Shown: positions 1 to 9,021, counted from the stretch's first letter. The stretch: 64,000 bases of DNA from JARBUG01 sp035628915 (GCA_035628915.1 DASPIW010000030.1:59214-123213), one strand, 5' to 3'. Notes: generated from the sequence alone by a model not told the origin. A program made the numbers and translations.

Positions 1-792
1 GGGCACCACGCCTTCGATCACGATCTCCGCATCGGCCGGGACCAGGAGCTTCTCCCCGAACAGGTGCGAGGGCACCAGGCGCACCGGGCTGCCGAGCAGG
101 CCGCCGGCGGGACCCCAATGGCTCTCCGGATAGCCCAGCCGCACCATCGACCCGATCAGCACGCTGGGGTGATGCCCGATCCAGATGGCGATCGGCATAT
201 CCTCGCCGCGCTGCCACCATTTCATCATGTTGGCGAACGCGTGCGACGTGGGCGCCGGGAAGTAGCCCATCCGGTTGGGCGCTTTCGCCCAGAGACGCTG
301 AATCGCCGAGTTGTCGACCCCCGTGTCGGGGTCATACGTGGTCACATACCCGGCTGCAATGTACGGCCCGGGATCAAGGTACTGGTGGATGGGGATGGGG
401 AACTTCAGGACGTTAACCTGGCTCCCCTCTTCCACCACCTGCTTGACCGGAGCTGCCGGTGCGGGAATGATCACCGGATCGATCCGCTGGGAGACACGCT
501 TCGCATACTCCATGGCGACCCGCCGTGGATGGATGCCCAGGGCCTCGGCGATCAGGTCGCGGGAAGCGGTCAGGTTCGCGGCGACACGGAACGGGCTGGG
601 GGTGCCGTCTACCCGCATGGCGTTCTCGGCGAGAATCACCGGATAACGGTTCTGCTTGGAGAGCTGGACCTGGAGATTGGTCAGGTCGTACTCCATGGAG
701 AGCGGCTTGTCAATCTTCAGAAGCGCCTCGGGGTGTTTGCTCTCCATCTCGTGCAAAAACGAGTGCAGATCATGGACCTGTTGGCCGGCCAA
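1..792 (-). CDS. UbiD-family decarboxylase (first paralog), 3' end beyond window
   Basis: The visible 264 codons are the N-terminal half of a UbiD-family protein, a family that (de)carboxylates aromatic or unsaturated acids using prenylated FMN. The start is TTG at 792, preceded by GGAGGG about six bases upstream; the protein then reads AGQQVHDLHSFLHEME. Family features include GPYIAAGYVTTYDPDTGV (about residue 105) and, near the window edge, VPADAEIVIEGVV, the conserved acidic segment lining the active site. The C-terminal part, including the EGPFGE-type motif region, lies outside the window. It is the last visible gene of the minus-strand cluster that also carries a second UbiD paralog at 5672-7036. 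The two are clearly homologous but diverged, so they may be different subunits or act on different substrates. The substrate cannot be read from the sequence. Confidence 0.88.
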   Translation of the reverse strand, partial: MAGQQVHDLHSFLHEMESKHPEALLKIDKPLSMEYDLTNLQVQLSKQNRYPVILAENAMRVDGTPSPFRVAANLTASRDLIAEALGIHPRRVAMEYAKRVSQRIDPVIIPAPAAPVKQVVEEGSQVNVLKFPIPIHQYLDPGPYIAAGYVTTYDPDTGVDNSAIQRLWAKAPNRMGYFPAPTSHAFANMMKWWQRGEDMPIAIWIGHHPSVLIGSMVRLGYPESHWGPAGGLLGSPVRLVPSHLFGEKLLVPADAEIVIEGVVP

Positions 793-847
793 AGGTTTCC
801 CTCCTATTACACGACGCCTCGGGCGGCGGTAATTAACCAGCCCGGTA

Positions 848-882
848 GGGCGATTTCGCCGTATGGTACGGCGGAATCGCCC
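848..882 (-). other. intercistronic hairpin without U-run
   Basis: A 16-bp nearly perfect inverted repeat (arms 848-863 and 867-882, three-base loop, one G-U pair) sits between the solute-binding protein gene and the first UbiD gene. No T-run follows on either strand, so it is more likely an mRNA-processing or stability element, or a leaky attenuator, than a classical terminator. Confidence 0.5.
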
Positions 883-909
883 TTCACCACTCCTTGACGT
901 GCGCCGGTA

Positions 910-2172
910 TTACTTGGACGTGTCGACAACCGTCCACTTGCCGCCCTTGCCCAGGACGACATACCACTGCTTGTCCCCGTCACCGTCTTTGTTGAGGCCG
1001 ACACGGCCCCCGACACCGGCGAAGTTGTTGAGGCCTGCTACGTAATTCCGGATCTTCTCACGGTCGGCCTCCAGGTCCTTCGGGTCGTTGGTGACGCCGC
1101 TCTTGAGGATCGCTTCGACATAGATCTTGATGATTTCGTAGATGCTGGCGTCGAACATGTTGGGCTCGGTGCCCGCCGGCAGGTTCCCGAACTCCTTCAG
1201 CGCCGCCGTCGCCCGCTTGGTGAAGTCCGGCGCGTTCCCCTCTTCCATGCCCACGAAGTAGGTGGCGGCGGCAACGATCGGAATCTCGGGCGAAGTCTCC
1301 AAGATTGCGGACGAGATCACCGTCGCGCCGCTGTAGACCGGCTTGTTGAAGCCCTGGCGTTTCATCTCGCGCAGGATTGTGGAAGCGCCGTTGTAAAAGG
1401 CGCCGATGATGACGCCGTCCGGGTTGAGGTTCTTCAGCTTCGTCACCTGGGCGGTCACGTCGACATCGGTGGTCGAAAAGGTGATGGGATCGTCCTCGTT
1501 CAGGATCTTGACGCCCAACTGCTTCAAGGGCCCCGGCAGAACCGTCTTTCCCAGAGAGGTGCCGACCGCATCCTTGGCGTCGTAGACGATCGCCACCGTC
1601 TTGATGTTGAAGGTGTTGACGAAATACGGGGCGCTCTTTGCGGTGTAGACCCCCTCATCCACCGTGTTGCGGAAGGCCCAGGGCCGGTTCCTGGCGGAGA
1701 CGCCGGGCTTGGAAGAGTTCTGCGCCATGGCCACGATCTTCTGCTGGTTAGCGACCGGGAAGGCCACCTCGGCCTCGGAGGAGAGCGCCGGGCCAGCGAT
1801 GGCCAGCACCTTGTCGTCGGAGGCGAGCTTGCGGATGCCGCTCGCAGCCTGGTCGGGCTTCGCCGCGCTATCGAAAATGATGATGCGCAGCGGCTTCCCG
1901 TCGACGCCGCCCTTGTCGTTGATCTCCTTCTCGACCATCTTCAGGATGGCGGTGTTGGTCTTGCCCCACTCGGCCACGGGACCGCTGCTGGGCACGATCG
2001 CGCCGAGCCTGACCTCGGTTCCGGCGAGCTTGCTGGCGGGTGCCTTGGGTGCTTCGCCGGACGTCTTGGGAGTCTCTGCGGGCTTTGCGGGGGCTGTGGT
2101 GGAACTGTTGCAAGCGGAAAGCAGTAGGCCGCTAGCGATGAGGATTGCCGCGAATCGCTTCACTGGCTGCAT
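910..2172 (-). CDS. ABC transporter substrate-binding lipoprotein, branched-chain amino acid (LivK) type
   Basis: A 420-residue extracytoplasmic binding protein of the periplasmic-binding-protein type I / LivK family. The start is ATG at 2172 (MQPVKRFAAILIASG), behind GGAGGGTG. The lipoprotein signal peptide ends in the lipobox LLSAC, so the protein should be lipid-anchored on the outer face of the membrane. The mature part begins with a Thr/Ala/Pro/Lys-rich linker, then VRLGAIVPSSGPVAEWGK, typical of this fold. No permease or ATPase gene of the same system lies in the window. LivK-like proteins bind many ligands, including aromatic acids. Its place among UbiD and AOR genes suggests it captures the substrate of that cluster, but this is inference. 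A longer reading frame to 2367 overlaps the upstream dehydrogenase and has no signal peptide at its start, so it was not used. Confidence 0.88.
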   Translation of the reverse strand: MQPVKRFAAILIASGLLLSACNSSTTAPAKPAETPKTSGEAPKAPASKLAGTEVRLGAIVPSSGPVAEWGKTNTAILKMVEKEINDKGGVDGKPLRIIIFDSAAKPDQAASGIRKLASDDKVLAIAGPALSSEAEVAFPVANQQKIVAMAQNSSKPGVSARNRPWAFRNTVDEGVYTAKSAPYFVNTFNIKTVAIVYDAKDAVGTSLGKTVLPGPLKQLGVKILNEDDPITFSTTDVDVTAQVTKLKNLNPDGVIIGAFYNGASTILREMKRQGFNKPVYSGATVISSAILETSPEIPIVAAATYFVGMEEGNAPDFTKRATAALKEFGNLPAGTEPNMFDASIYEIIKIYVEAILKSGVTNDPKDLEADREKIRNYVAGLNNFAGVGGRVGLNKDGDGDKQWYVVLGKGGKWTVVDTSK

Positions 2173-2311
2173 CGTGTAGACACCCTCCCTAGATATCGCC
2201 TGGTGTAGTATGTTTCCAACGCTCGGGGCAACGGGTCGTTCCTGATACCCCCACTTCTCCATCCCATCGTGCTCCTTAAGCCGCACCCCCTTTTCCATCT
2301 GCCGGAACCTC

Positions 2312-3472
2312 CTACCAGGCAGCGCGGTAGATCCGGCAGGCATCCTCTTGCGTGAGTTGCCGGGCATTGTTCGGCAGCAGACGGGTGCCGTTCGTGTAGG
2401 CCTGGATGGCCAGATTATCCAGCACGGATTCCAGCACGCCGTAGTCCCGGAGCCGGTCCGAAATGTTCAAGTCGGCGAGAAGCTGCCGTACGGCCGACAC
2501 GGCTTTGCCGGCCGCCACCGACGGACTGCACCCCTCTACCGGCTCGCCCAGTTCCGCGGCAATGCGGGCGAACTTCTCAAAGTTGGCCGGCAGGTTGAAG
2601 GCCATCACATGAGGAGCCAGCACAGCGTTTGAGCGGCCATGGGTGGCGTGATGCTCCTCCGCAAAGGAGTACGCCATGGCATGAATGGCGCCCAGGCCGG
2701 CCGCAGTGAAGGCGATGCCGGCGATGGTCGCCGCATACGCCATGCCGGTCCGGGCCTCCAGGTTGCGACCGTCGGCAAACGCAGGGCGCAGGTGGCGCCC
2801 GACGAGGCGAATCGCCTCCAGCGCCAGGGCGTCGCTGACCGGAGAGGCGCCCTGGCTGGCAGTGTACGCCTCGATCGCGTGAATCAGGGCGTCCACGCCG
2901 GTGTCAGCCGTTACCCCGGGCGGCACCGAGAGCGTGAGCACCGGGTCGATGATGGCCACGTCAGCCAGCAGCATGGTCGCATTTGCCACCCGCTTGATCC
3001 CCGACACTTCGTCTAACAGGACGATGGCGGTGCTCGCCTCGCTGCCGCTGCCGGACGTCGTCGGGATCATGATGCTGGGTACACCCCGGGCCGGCACCTG
3101 CTCCACCCCATAGTAGTCACGAATCGATCCCCCGAGGCCCAACACCAGTGCAGTCCCTTTGGCCGCATCCATGGCGCTGCCACCGCCGAAGCCGATCACC
3201 AGGTCGCAGCCGGCAGCACGTCCCGCTGCCTCTGCCTCTTCCACGTTCCGGACTCGTGGGTCCGGCAGGACGCCGTCATAGACGGTGACGTGAAGGCCGG
3301 CTGACTCCAACTGAGCCTGGAATGGGCCCAGGAGCCCGGTCCGCACGATCCCGGCGTCAGTGACGATCAACACCCGGGAGCCGCCGAGCCGCCGCACCTG
3401 CGCGCTGGCCTGGGCCACGGTGCCGGCCCCGAAGAGAATCAGATTGGGCGAACGAAACATGTAAGTCTGCAT
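2312..3472 (-). CDS. iron-containing alcohol dehydrogenase
   Basis: A 386-residue group III (Fe-dependent) alcohol dehydrogenase, interconverting alcohols and aldehydes with NAD(P)H. The N-terminal nucleotide domain carries GFGGGSAMDAAK (about residues 94-105). The C-terminal helical domain holds metal-ligand histidines in DALIHAIEAY, IHAMAYSF and EEHHATHGRSN. ATG at 3472 lies five bases after the AOR stop, with GGAGG at 3481-3485 inside the end of the AOR gene, so the two are translationally coupled. An obvious role is to reduce or supply the aldehyde handled by the AOR, but the physiological direction is not known. The length is normal for the family (about 380-390 residues). Confidence 0.92.
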   Translation of the reverse strand: MQTYMFRSPNLILFGAGTVAQASAQVRRLGGSRVLIVTDAGIVRTGLLGPFQAQLESAGLHVTVYDGVLPDPRVRNVEEAEAAGRAAGCDLVIGFGGGSAMDAAKGTALVLGLGGSIRDYYGVEQVPARGVPSIMIPTTSGSGSEASTAIVLLDEVSGIKRVANATMLLADVAIIDPVLTLSVPPGVTADTGVDALIHAIEAYTASQGASPVSDALALEAIRLVGRHLRPAFADGRNLEARTGMAYAATIAGIAFTAAGLGAIHAMAYSFAEEHHATHGRSNAVLAPHVMAFNLPANFEKFARIAAELGEPVEGCSPSVAAGKAVSAVRQLLADLNISDRLRDYGVLESVLDNLAIQAYTNGTRLLPNNARQLTQEDACRIYRAAW

Positions 3473-3477
3473 CGATG

Positions 3478-5361
3478 CTACCTCCGCGACCGTGTCATTT
3501 CACCCATTTGGCTCCCGACCAGGTCCGCCAGCCCAAGGCGCTCCAGCGTCTGACGGGTCGGAATCCCCTCGGGGCTCCAGCCTCGGACCTCATAGTAATC
3601 AGCCAGCATAGTGCCCAGGGCAGGCAGGTGTGTCGCCGCGCTGCCCGTTCCTCTGCGCTGCGAGAGGATCCGAGCCGGGATCGTATCGTCTTTTCGGCTC
3701 ACACCGAGCCGGACGTTGTACATGCGCTTGAGCGTAAAGCTGCGCTCACCCGCCGCCATGAACTCCTCGAAGCTCAGGTCCCAGCCCGTGACCAGGGACG
3801 TCCAGGCCGCCAGGGTTCTGGGGGTGACGCCACCGGACTTGGTAAACTTGCAGAGGCTGAGCGAGTCGTAAAGCGCCATGAAGTCCTGGGCCCGGGCCAC
3901 CAGTTCGCCCTTGCGCTCCGGCGAAAACCGGTCCAGCGTCTGGGGAAAGCCGAGGTCAGGCAGAGCCAGGTTGCGCTCGTAGGCATGGCTGTAGGCGTTC
4001 ATATGGCAGGCCCCGCGGTTGGAGGTGGCGTAGCCCACCGCAATGCTGGCGAAGCCCCGGGGGTCGTGGGCCGGCAGGGCCAGCCCCTTGGTATGCATGG
4101 CGAACTCGGGCGCCAGGCCGCCGATTGCCTCGGCGGCGGGCACGAGCCCGTTGCAGAGCACGGCGCCCACCAGCCGCCGTTCGGCAATCAGCCGCACCAG
4201 CTCCACCATAGCGGCCGCGTTCCCCCACTCCAGGGCGACGCCGCCCGTATCTTCCGCCGTAATCAGGCCGTGCTCGAAGCACTCAAAAGCGAAGCCGAGC
4301 GCAGCGCCCATCTCGATGGTGTCCACGCCGTAGCGGTTGCAGAGCTCGTTGGCGTAGGAGATCGCCTCAAGGTCGTCAACTAGGACGTTGGCGCCCAGGA
4401 GCGATATCGTTTCGAACTCGGGACCGCCCCCCTTGACGCCCTGGTAGGGCCCCTCCTTCACCTCGACGTCGCGCCCGCACCCGATCGGACAGCCGTCGCA
4501 GTAGTAGCGGCCGGTGAGAATCGTCTCCGCCATGCGCTCGCCGCTGATCCGCTCGGCCCCTTCGGCCCACCGGCCGTCCCGCCAGTTGCGAATCACCATG
4601 TCGCCCAGCAGTTCCATGGGGACCGAGAGGCCCGCCGTGCCGAAGTCCTTCAGCCGCTTGGTTCCCTTCACCACTTCGGGGAGCCGTTCCCGGACCGCTT
4701 TTTTGAAGGCGTCCGGATCGGCCACCGGCACGGTGCCCGTTCCGTGCACTGCGACCGCCTTCAAGAGCTTGGAGCCGGCCACTGCGCCCACGCCGCAACG
4801 TCCGGCACAGCGGCCGTCGCGGCCATCGGAAAAGAGGCCGGCGATGCGCGACTGCCGCTCCCCGGCCGGTCCGATGCAGAGGACTTGCAGCTTCGGATCG
4901 AGCTGTGTGCGCAGCGTCTCATCCACCTCGTAGGTATCCAGCCCCCAGAGGTGGTCCGCACTCCGAAGCTCGACGTGGTCGTCTGCGATCCAGATGTAGG
5001 TGGGCCGAGCGGCCTTACCGAGCACGATCAGGCCATCGTACCCGGCGCGGCGCAGTTCCGCCCCCCATGAGCCGCCGGCATTCGCCTCACCCCAGAGGCC
5101 TGTGAGCGGCGACCGCGTCACCACACAGTAGCGCCCCGAGGTAGGGGCGAGGGTGGCCGTCAGCGGACCCGCCAGCATCAGCAGCGGATTGTCGGGACCC
5201 AGCGGGTCGGTGGCGGCGTTGGTCATCTCCCAGAGATACCGGGCGCCCAGGCCGCTCCCGCCGAGGAAGCACCGCGCATCCTCCTCGGCCAGTTGCTCGA
5301 CCCACCAGGCCGAAGTGCTGAGATCGACGTAGAGAATCCTGCCATGATATCCGCCGCGCAT
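3478..5361 (-). CDS. aor: tungsten-type aldehyde:ferredoxin oxidoreductase (AOR family)
   Basis: A 627-residue AOR-family protein. Known members use a bis-tungstopterin and one [4Fe-4S] cluster to interconvert aldehydes and carboxylates with ferredoxin. The N-terminal pterin-binding domain begins GGYHGRILYVDLS. The iron-sulfur cysteines are Cys288, Cys291 and Cys295 (YCDGCPIGC), at the same spacing as in archaeal AOR, with Cys504 (SLSLCKF) as the likely fourth ligand. The pterin-contacting segment ATSNRGACHMNAYSHA lies near residue 446. It sits directly between a MoaD-like carrier gene (four bases upstream) and an alcohol dehydrogenase gene, typical of bacterial AOR operons. The window holds no other molybdopterin or tungstopterin biosynthesis genes. 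The family call is secure; aldehyde specificity is unknown. Confidence 0.95.
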   Translation of the reverse strand: MRGGYHGRILYVDLSTSAWWVEQLAEEDARCFLGGSGLGARYLWEMTNAATDPLGPDNPLLMLAGPLTATLAPTSGRYCVVTRSPLTGLWGEANAGGSWGAELRRAGYDGLIVLGKAARPTYIWIADDHVELRSADHLWGLDTYEVDETLRTQLDPKLQVLCIGPAGERQSRIAGLFSDGRDGRCAGRCGVGAVAGSKLLKAVAVHGTGTVPVADPDAFKKAVRERLPEVVKGTKRLKDFGTAGLSVPMELLGDMVIRNWRDGRWAEGAERISGERMAETILTGRYYCDGCPIGCGRDVEVKEGPYQGVKGGGPEFETISLLGANVLVDDLEAISYANELCNRYGVDTIEMGAALGFAFECFEHGLITAEDTGGVALEWGNAAAMVELVRLIAERRLVGAVLCNGLVPAAEAIGGLAPEFAMHTKGLALPAHDPRGFASIAVGYATSNRGACHMNAYSHAYERNLALPDLGFPQTLDRFSPERKGELVARAQDFMALYDSLSLCKFTKSGGVTPRTLAAWTSLVTGWDLSFEEFMAAGERSFTLKRMYNVRLGVSRKDDTIPARILSQRRGTGSAATHLPALGTMLADYYEVRGWSPEGIPTRQTLERLGLADLVGSQMGEMTRSRR

Positions 5362-5365
5362 TGAT

Positions 5366-5641
5366 CTAGCCTCCTTGCAAGGGTCCGACCAGGGAGAGCC
5401 GGCAACCGGGCGTCACCTTACAGGACAGGTCGGTGATGTCGTCGCCTAGCAGTACGATCGCCTGTCTGCGAAAGAGCTGGTCGTCGTCCAAGGGGCCCAG
5501 AAGGGCCGTCAGTGCCGGAAACCGCTGGCACAGCTGGCGCAGTGCGGCTCCCACGGAGGCCCCGTCGTCCACCTCGACCTCGCATTCGCGCACCCCCGCG
5601 AACAGGCTGAAAGGTGGGTAGAGCTTGACCTGCACCTGCAC
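5366..5641 (-). CDS. MoaD/ThiS-family sulfur carrier protein
   Basis: A 91-residue beta-grasp protein ending in the Gly-Gly tail (GPLQGG) that is adenylated and thiocarboxylated to deliver sulfur during molybdopterin or tungstopterin synthesis. The start is GTG at 5641 (VQVQVKLYPPFSLF), with AGGAGGTG five to six bases upstream; an ATG at 5662 would place that ribosome binding site inside the gene. MoaD-like genes often adjoin aor genes, and the stop lies only four bases before the AOR start. It is probably dedicated to the tungsten cofactor of that enzyme. A ThiS role is less likely because no thiamine genes are nearby. Confidence 0.85.
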   Translation of the reverse strand: MQVQVKLYPPFSLFAGVRECEVEVDDGASVGAALRQLCQRFPALTALLGPLDDDQLFRRQAIVLLGDDITDLSCKVTPGCRLSLVGPLQGG

Positions 5642-5671
5642 GGGCCCACCTCCTGTCGGCATGTGGCAGAG

Positions 5672-7036
5672 TCAGTCCCCGAGAAAATCCTTCAGCCGGA
5701 CTTCATCCCACCGGGCCGGCCAGGAGCGCTTGAAGTCCTGGCGATTGGGGCGGTACGCCGGCGGTTTGGTGGCATCGATGGCCATCTTCCCGGAGATGCG
5801 GAAGGGGAAGTCCGGGTGGAGCAGCGTCGCCGCAGGATCGGCGGCATAGCCGCGCGCCCCGTTGATCATGTTGACCTGCCGGGACGGATCGACCCGCGTC
5901 GCGATGGCCCAGAAGACGTCCTCGGCACTGTGGGGATCGATATCCTCATCGACGGCGATGGCGATCTTCGCATGCGGCCAGGGCGCCCCCATCAGCATCA
6001 GCATAGCGTCGACGGCTTGCCCTTCGTGGGCGGGGGTCATCTGCACGATGCAGGTATTGACGGCGCCCCAGGGCGGGTAGACGACGTCGTGCACCTTGTA
6101 GCCCGCCTCTGTAAGCCGCTGGAAAAGAATCGCCTGATGAAACAGCCGGGGCAGGGGCTGGTGATCGGTGAACGGCACCGCCTGGAAATGCCGGTAGATC
6201 GGATTGTGCCGCATGGTGATGGCGGTGACTTCGAAAACAGGCATCTGCTGGGCGCGGGGGACGAGCAGGCAGTTGGGCGAGGGCGAAGGGCCGTCGACGT
6301 CCAGGCGGTCCGGGTAGATGTAGCCTTCAATGACGACCTCGGCGTGCGCCGGAACCATCAGGTCGATCGTCTCGCAGGGGACCAGTTCCAGGGGTTCGCC
6401 CAACAGGCGCCCGGCGAGGTCCAGTTCACTCCACGACTCGTGGCGGCCGCTGTAGCAGGAGGCCAGCTCCACGAGCGGGTGGACCCCGATTACGATCGCC
6501 TGGGGCATCGGCCGCCTCAGTTCGCGGTACCGGCGGCACAGCTCGATGCTGTGGCGGGTCACGTAGGAGGAGACGCCGTGGCGCGGGCCGCCGACGAGCG
6601 TCCGCACGATTGCCGTATTCTGAATCCCCGTGTCCGGGTCTTTCAGACAACTCATGGCAGCAATGTAAGGGCCGATATCGTCTGCCGAGTGGACGGGGAC
6701 CGGCAGTCGGGTCATGTCGGCGTCCTGGCCCGTCAGCCTGATCTCCTTGACCGGCCCCGTCGGCACGACAACTGCAGGCAGCGGTCCTTCCGCCAACTTC
6801 TGCCCCATCCACCGGAGCACGTTCTCTGGTGTGGTGCCCATCGTGAGCGCCTGTAGGGCCCGCGTCTTAAAGAAGATGTCGCAGAGCCGCCACCCGGGAT
6901 GATCCTCGATCTGCTCGAACAGGATCGGGCCGGGGCTCTGGCCGCACAGGGCGGCAATAGCGTCCAGGGGGGCCGGCCGGCTCACCCGGGTTACGTGGCC
7001 AGCGATGCGTTCCAGAAAGCTCCGCAAGTCCTGCAT
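5672..7036 (-). CDS. UbiD-family decarboxylase (second paralog) with divergent active-site motif
   Basis: A 454-residue UbiD-family protein starting at ATG 7036 (MQDLRSFLERIAGHV). An earlier in-frame ATG at 7138 would add an Arg-rich, unconserved leader and was rejected. The ribosome binding site is weak (AGGGGG, about 13 bases upstream). Family landmarks are GPYIAAMSCLKDPDTGIQN, AIVIGVHPLVELASCY, VPAHAEVVIEGYIYPD and FEVTAITMRHNPIY. Where most family members carry EGPFGE-TGYY, this protein reads DGPSPSPNCLL. The conserved acidic and aromatic residues of that loop are therefore missing, suggesting altered chemistry or a non-catalytic subunit. It belongs to the same minus-strand run as AOR, MoaD and two FAD oxidoreductases. 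Confidence 0.88.
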   Translation of the reverse strand: MQDLRSFLERIAGHVTRVSRPAPLDAIAALCGQSPGPILFEQIEDHPGWRLCDIFFKTRALQALTMGTTPENVLRWMGQKLAEGPLPAVVVPTGPVKEIRLTGQDADMTRLPVPVHSADDIGPYIAAMSCLKDPDTGIQNTAIVRTLVGGPRHGVSSYVTRHSIELCRRYRELRRPMPQAIVIGVHPLVELASCYSGRHESWSELDLAGRLLGEPLELVPCETIDLMVPAHAEVVIEGYIYPDRLDVDGPSPSPNCLLVPRAQQMPVFEVTAITMRHNPIYRHFQAVPFTDHQPLPRLFHQAILFQRLTEAGYKVHDVVYPPWGAVNTCIVQMTPAHEGQAVDAMLMLMGAPWPHAKIAIAVDEDIDPHSAEDVFWAIATRVDPSRQVNMINGARGYAADPAATLLHPDFPFRISGKMAIDATKPPAYRPNRQDFKRSWPARWDEVRLKDFLGD

Positions 7037-7143
7037 ATGCTGATCAGGCCCCCTGATCCATCTGGTATGCCAACGGGGGCGGATGCGGATCGGGAAAAGC
7101 CCCGCATCCGACCCGCCCGTCCGGCTGCATCCGGCCATGGCCT

Positions 7144-7392
7144 CTAGTATTCAGCTGGTGGAGCCGGCTGCTTGAAGGCCCGTTTGACGTTCAGAAAGAA
7201 GCTGAGGACTTTGGCCTTTAGCGCCAGCTTCAGGACGTGAAGCATGTCCGAGTACGACATGGCGATGCGGACCCGCCACTTGACCGGCTTGTGGCACTGA
7301 AAAACCATAATCAGGTAGTCGCCGTTGGGCGTGAGGTTTTCCACGGTACCATCTAACTCCACCCGGCCCAGACCCGTTGATCGGATTAACAT
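7144..7392 (-). CDS. small uncharacterised protein between FAD oxidoreductase and UbiD genes
   Basis: Encodes 82 residues with no family I recognise. The N-terminal half alternates hydrophobic residues (GRVELDGTVENL, YLIMVFQCHK), suggesting a small beta sheet. The C-terminal half is basic and helical (MLHVLKLALKAKVLSFF), ending in a Pro-rich tail. There is no signal peptide. ATG at 7392 follows the stop of the upstream FAD oxidoreductase by three bases, with AGGGGTG nine bases upstream, so translation is very probably coupled. This conserved-looking coupling suggests a partner or accessory subunit of the neighbouring oxidoreductases or UbiD enzymes. I cannot assign a function. Confidence 0.75.
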   Translation of the reverse strand: MLIRSTGLGRVELDGTVENLTPNGDYLIMVFQCHKPVKWRVRIAMSYSDMLHVLKLALKAKVLSFFLNVKRAFKQPAPPAEY

Positions 7393-7395
7393 GTC

Positions 7396-9021
7396 TTATA
7401 ACACCCCTGATTCTTTCGCCCGAATAATGAAATCGGGCTCACTCCACCATTTGTTGCCCCCGAGATCCTCAACGATGGCGTTGGCGGCGTTGTAGGCGGG
7501 CCCGAAGGTGATCAGGCCGCCGGGGAAGACCGTGGCGCCACAGAGGTAGAGGCCGGCGATGGGCGTGCGGGTGCTTGAGCACTCGTCGTTGGGCCGATTG
7601 TAACCCATCTGAAGTGGGGTATAGGCGCCCTGCTTGATCGAGCCCCGGACCATGTTAGGGAACTTGTTGGCGATGTCCGCCGGGGTCGCGATGTTGAAGT
7701 CCAGGATTTTGTCGGGGGTGATGTTGGGTGCATAGCGCTCCAGGGTAGCCAGGCAGTCCAGTACCCTCTCCCGCTTGAAGGCATAGTGGAGCCACCGGCT
7801 GGCATCCCCCTCAAGCTCATAGGGCGCCATATTGGAGAGCATGCCCGTGCACTGCCCGGCCGGGGCCTGCGACGGATCGTGCACCGCCGGGAAGCAGCAG
7901 TTGAACTTGGCCTGTTTCGGCAGCTTGTTCTTGAAGATGCCGTCCCACTCGTCGGTCAGGTCCTTTAGCGAGTCGTAGCCGAGCAGGTAGACGAGCGCCT
8001 GGTTTGCCTGGGGATCAGCGGCGGCCACCTTGAAGTTGGGCCGTTCCTGCATGGCCAGGTGCACCTGCATCAGGCTCCACTTCTCCCAGGTCCAACCGTC
8101 CAGCTTGTCGATGAAGTACCCGTCCAAATGCTGCCGGCCAACCAGGCCAAAGAACGTCTTATGGATGTCCAGGTTGCTGACCACGGCCTTGGTCGCCTCG
8201 ATGCGGGTGCCGTCCTCCAGCTCAACGCCCGTGGCACGACCGCCCTCGACCACGATGCGCTGCACCCGCATGTTGTTGATGCAGAGCCCGCCGTTTTGGA
8301 TCAGGTTCTTGTGCAGGGCGGAAGCCACCATGTGGGAGCCGCCAACGCTCAGGCGGTAGTTCGTGGCCCGGTTCAGGTAAATCAGGGCCATGTAGCCGAT
8401 GCCGTCGGCGTCGTACTCCAGCCCCCAGTGGCAGGCGGCGTAAAGCATCAGCGTCCGCACGTACTCGTTTTCAAAGATCTCTTCTACGATGCGCTTCGGG
8501 CTCTTTTCGCCGAAGCCCAGGACCTCCTGCCCCCAATCCGTCATGTCGAGGTGCATGCTCGCCTCAACCGGGCTGTGGGGCGGATAGTAGGTGGCCGGAC
8601 CCAGGTACTTCTCCATGTACATCTTCAGCCTGTGGTAGAGCTCGACATAGGCATTGGCGTCCCGCTCGGAGAACTGGGCGATCGACTTGCGAGTCTTCTC
8701 GGGGTCGGTATAGAGCCCGACGAAGCGCTGGTCATCGACCGGGTAACAGAACTGCAGCTCCGGGTAGACGTAACGCACCCGGTACTCTTCTTCCATCTTC
8801 AGGTCGCGGTATGGCGGAGCGTAGTCTACCATCATGTGGTAGATCGAATGGGTATTGTGGAGGAACCCGGGGAAGGTAATCTCCTCCGTCGCGAGCCCGC
8901 CGCCGGATTCGAATCGGCGCTCCAGCACCAGGACCTTGTAGCCGGCCTTGGCCAGATAAGCCCCGGTGGTCAGCCCGTTGGGGCCGCCGCCGATGATGAT
9001 CACATCGTAGCGTTGTTCCAA
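7396..9021 (-). CDS. NAD(P)/FAD-dependent oxidoreductase, phytoene desaturase-like (paralog 2)
   Basis: About 541 residues of the phytoene desaturase / carotenoid oxidoreductase superfamily. The Rossmann dinucleotide motif IIIGGGPNGLTTGAYLAKAG is followed by VLVLERRFESGGGLATEE. A C-terminal FAD motif with GLYLCGATVFPGGLITFGP closes the fold. The best start is TTG at 9021 (EQRYDVIIIGG), with AGGAGG eight bases upstream; a longer frame to 9084 would overlap the preceding gene. Family members desaturate, saturate or isomerise long hydrophobic polyenes, although many bacterial members have unknown substrates. It is adjacent and homologous to the gene at 9057-10685, so the pair may form a heterodimer or catalyse successive steps. 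Confidence 0.88.
   Translation of the reverse strand: MEQRYDVIIIGGGPNGLTTGAYLAKAGYKVLVLERRFESGGGLATEEITFPGFLHNTHSIYHMMVDYAPPYRDLKMEEEYRVRYVYPELQFCYPVDDQRFVGLYTDPEKTRKSIAQFSERDANAYVELYHRLKMYMEKYLGPATYYPPHSPVEASMHLDMTDWGQEVLGFGEKSPKRIVEEIFENEYVRTLMLYAACHWGLEYDADGIGYMALIYLNRATNYRLSVGGSHMVASALHKNLIQNGGLCINNMRVQRIVVEGGRATGVELEDGTRIEATKAVVSNLDIHKTFFGLVGRQHLDGYFIDKLDGWTWEKWSLMQVHLAMQERPNFKVAAADPQANQALVYLLGYDSLKDLTDEWDGIFKNKLPKQAKFNCCFPAVHDPSQAPAGQCTGMLSNMAPYELEGDASRWLHYAFKRERVLDCLATLERYAPNITPDKILDFNIATPADIANKFPNMVRGSIKQGAYTPLQMGYNRPNDECSSTRTPIAGLYLCGATVFPGGLITFGPAYNAANAIVEDLGGNKWWSEPDFIIRAKESGVL

Noticed and set aside
64..897. Long plus-strand open frame at the left edge
   Set aside because: It is antisense to a clear UbiD gene, has unconserved Arg/Gly/Pro-rich content and no ribosome binding site; such frames are common opposite GC-rich genes.
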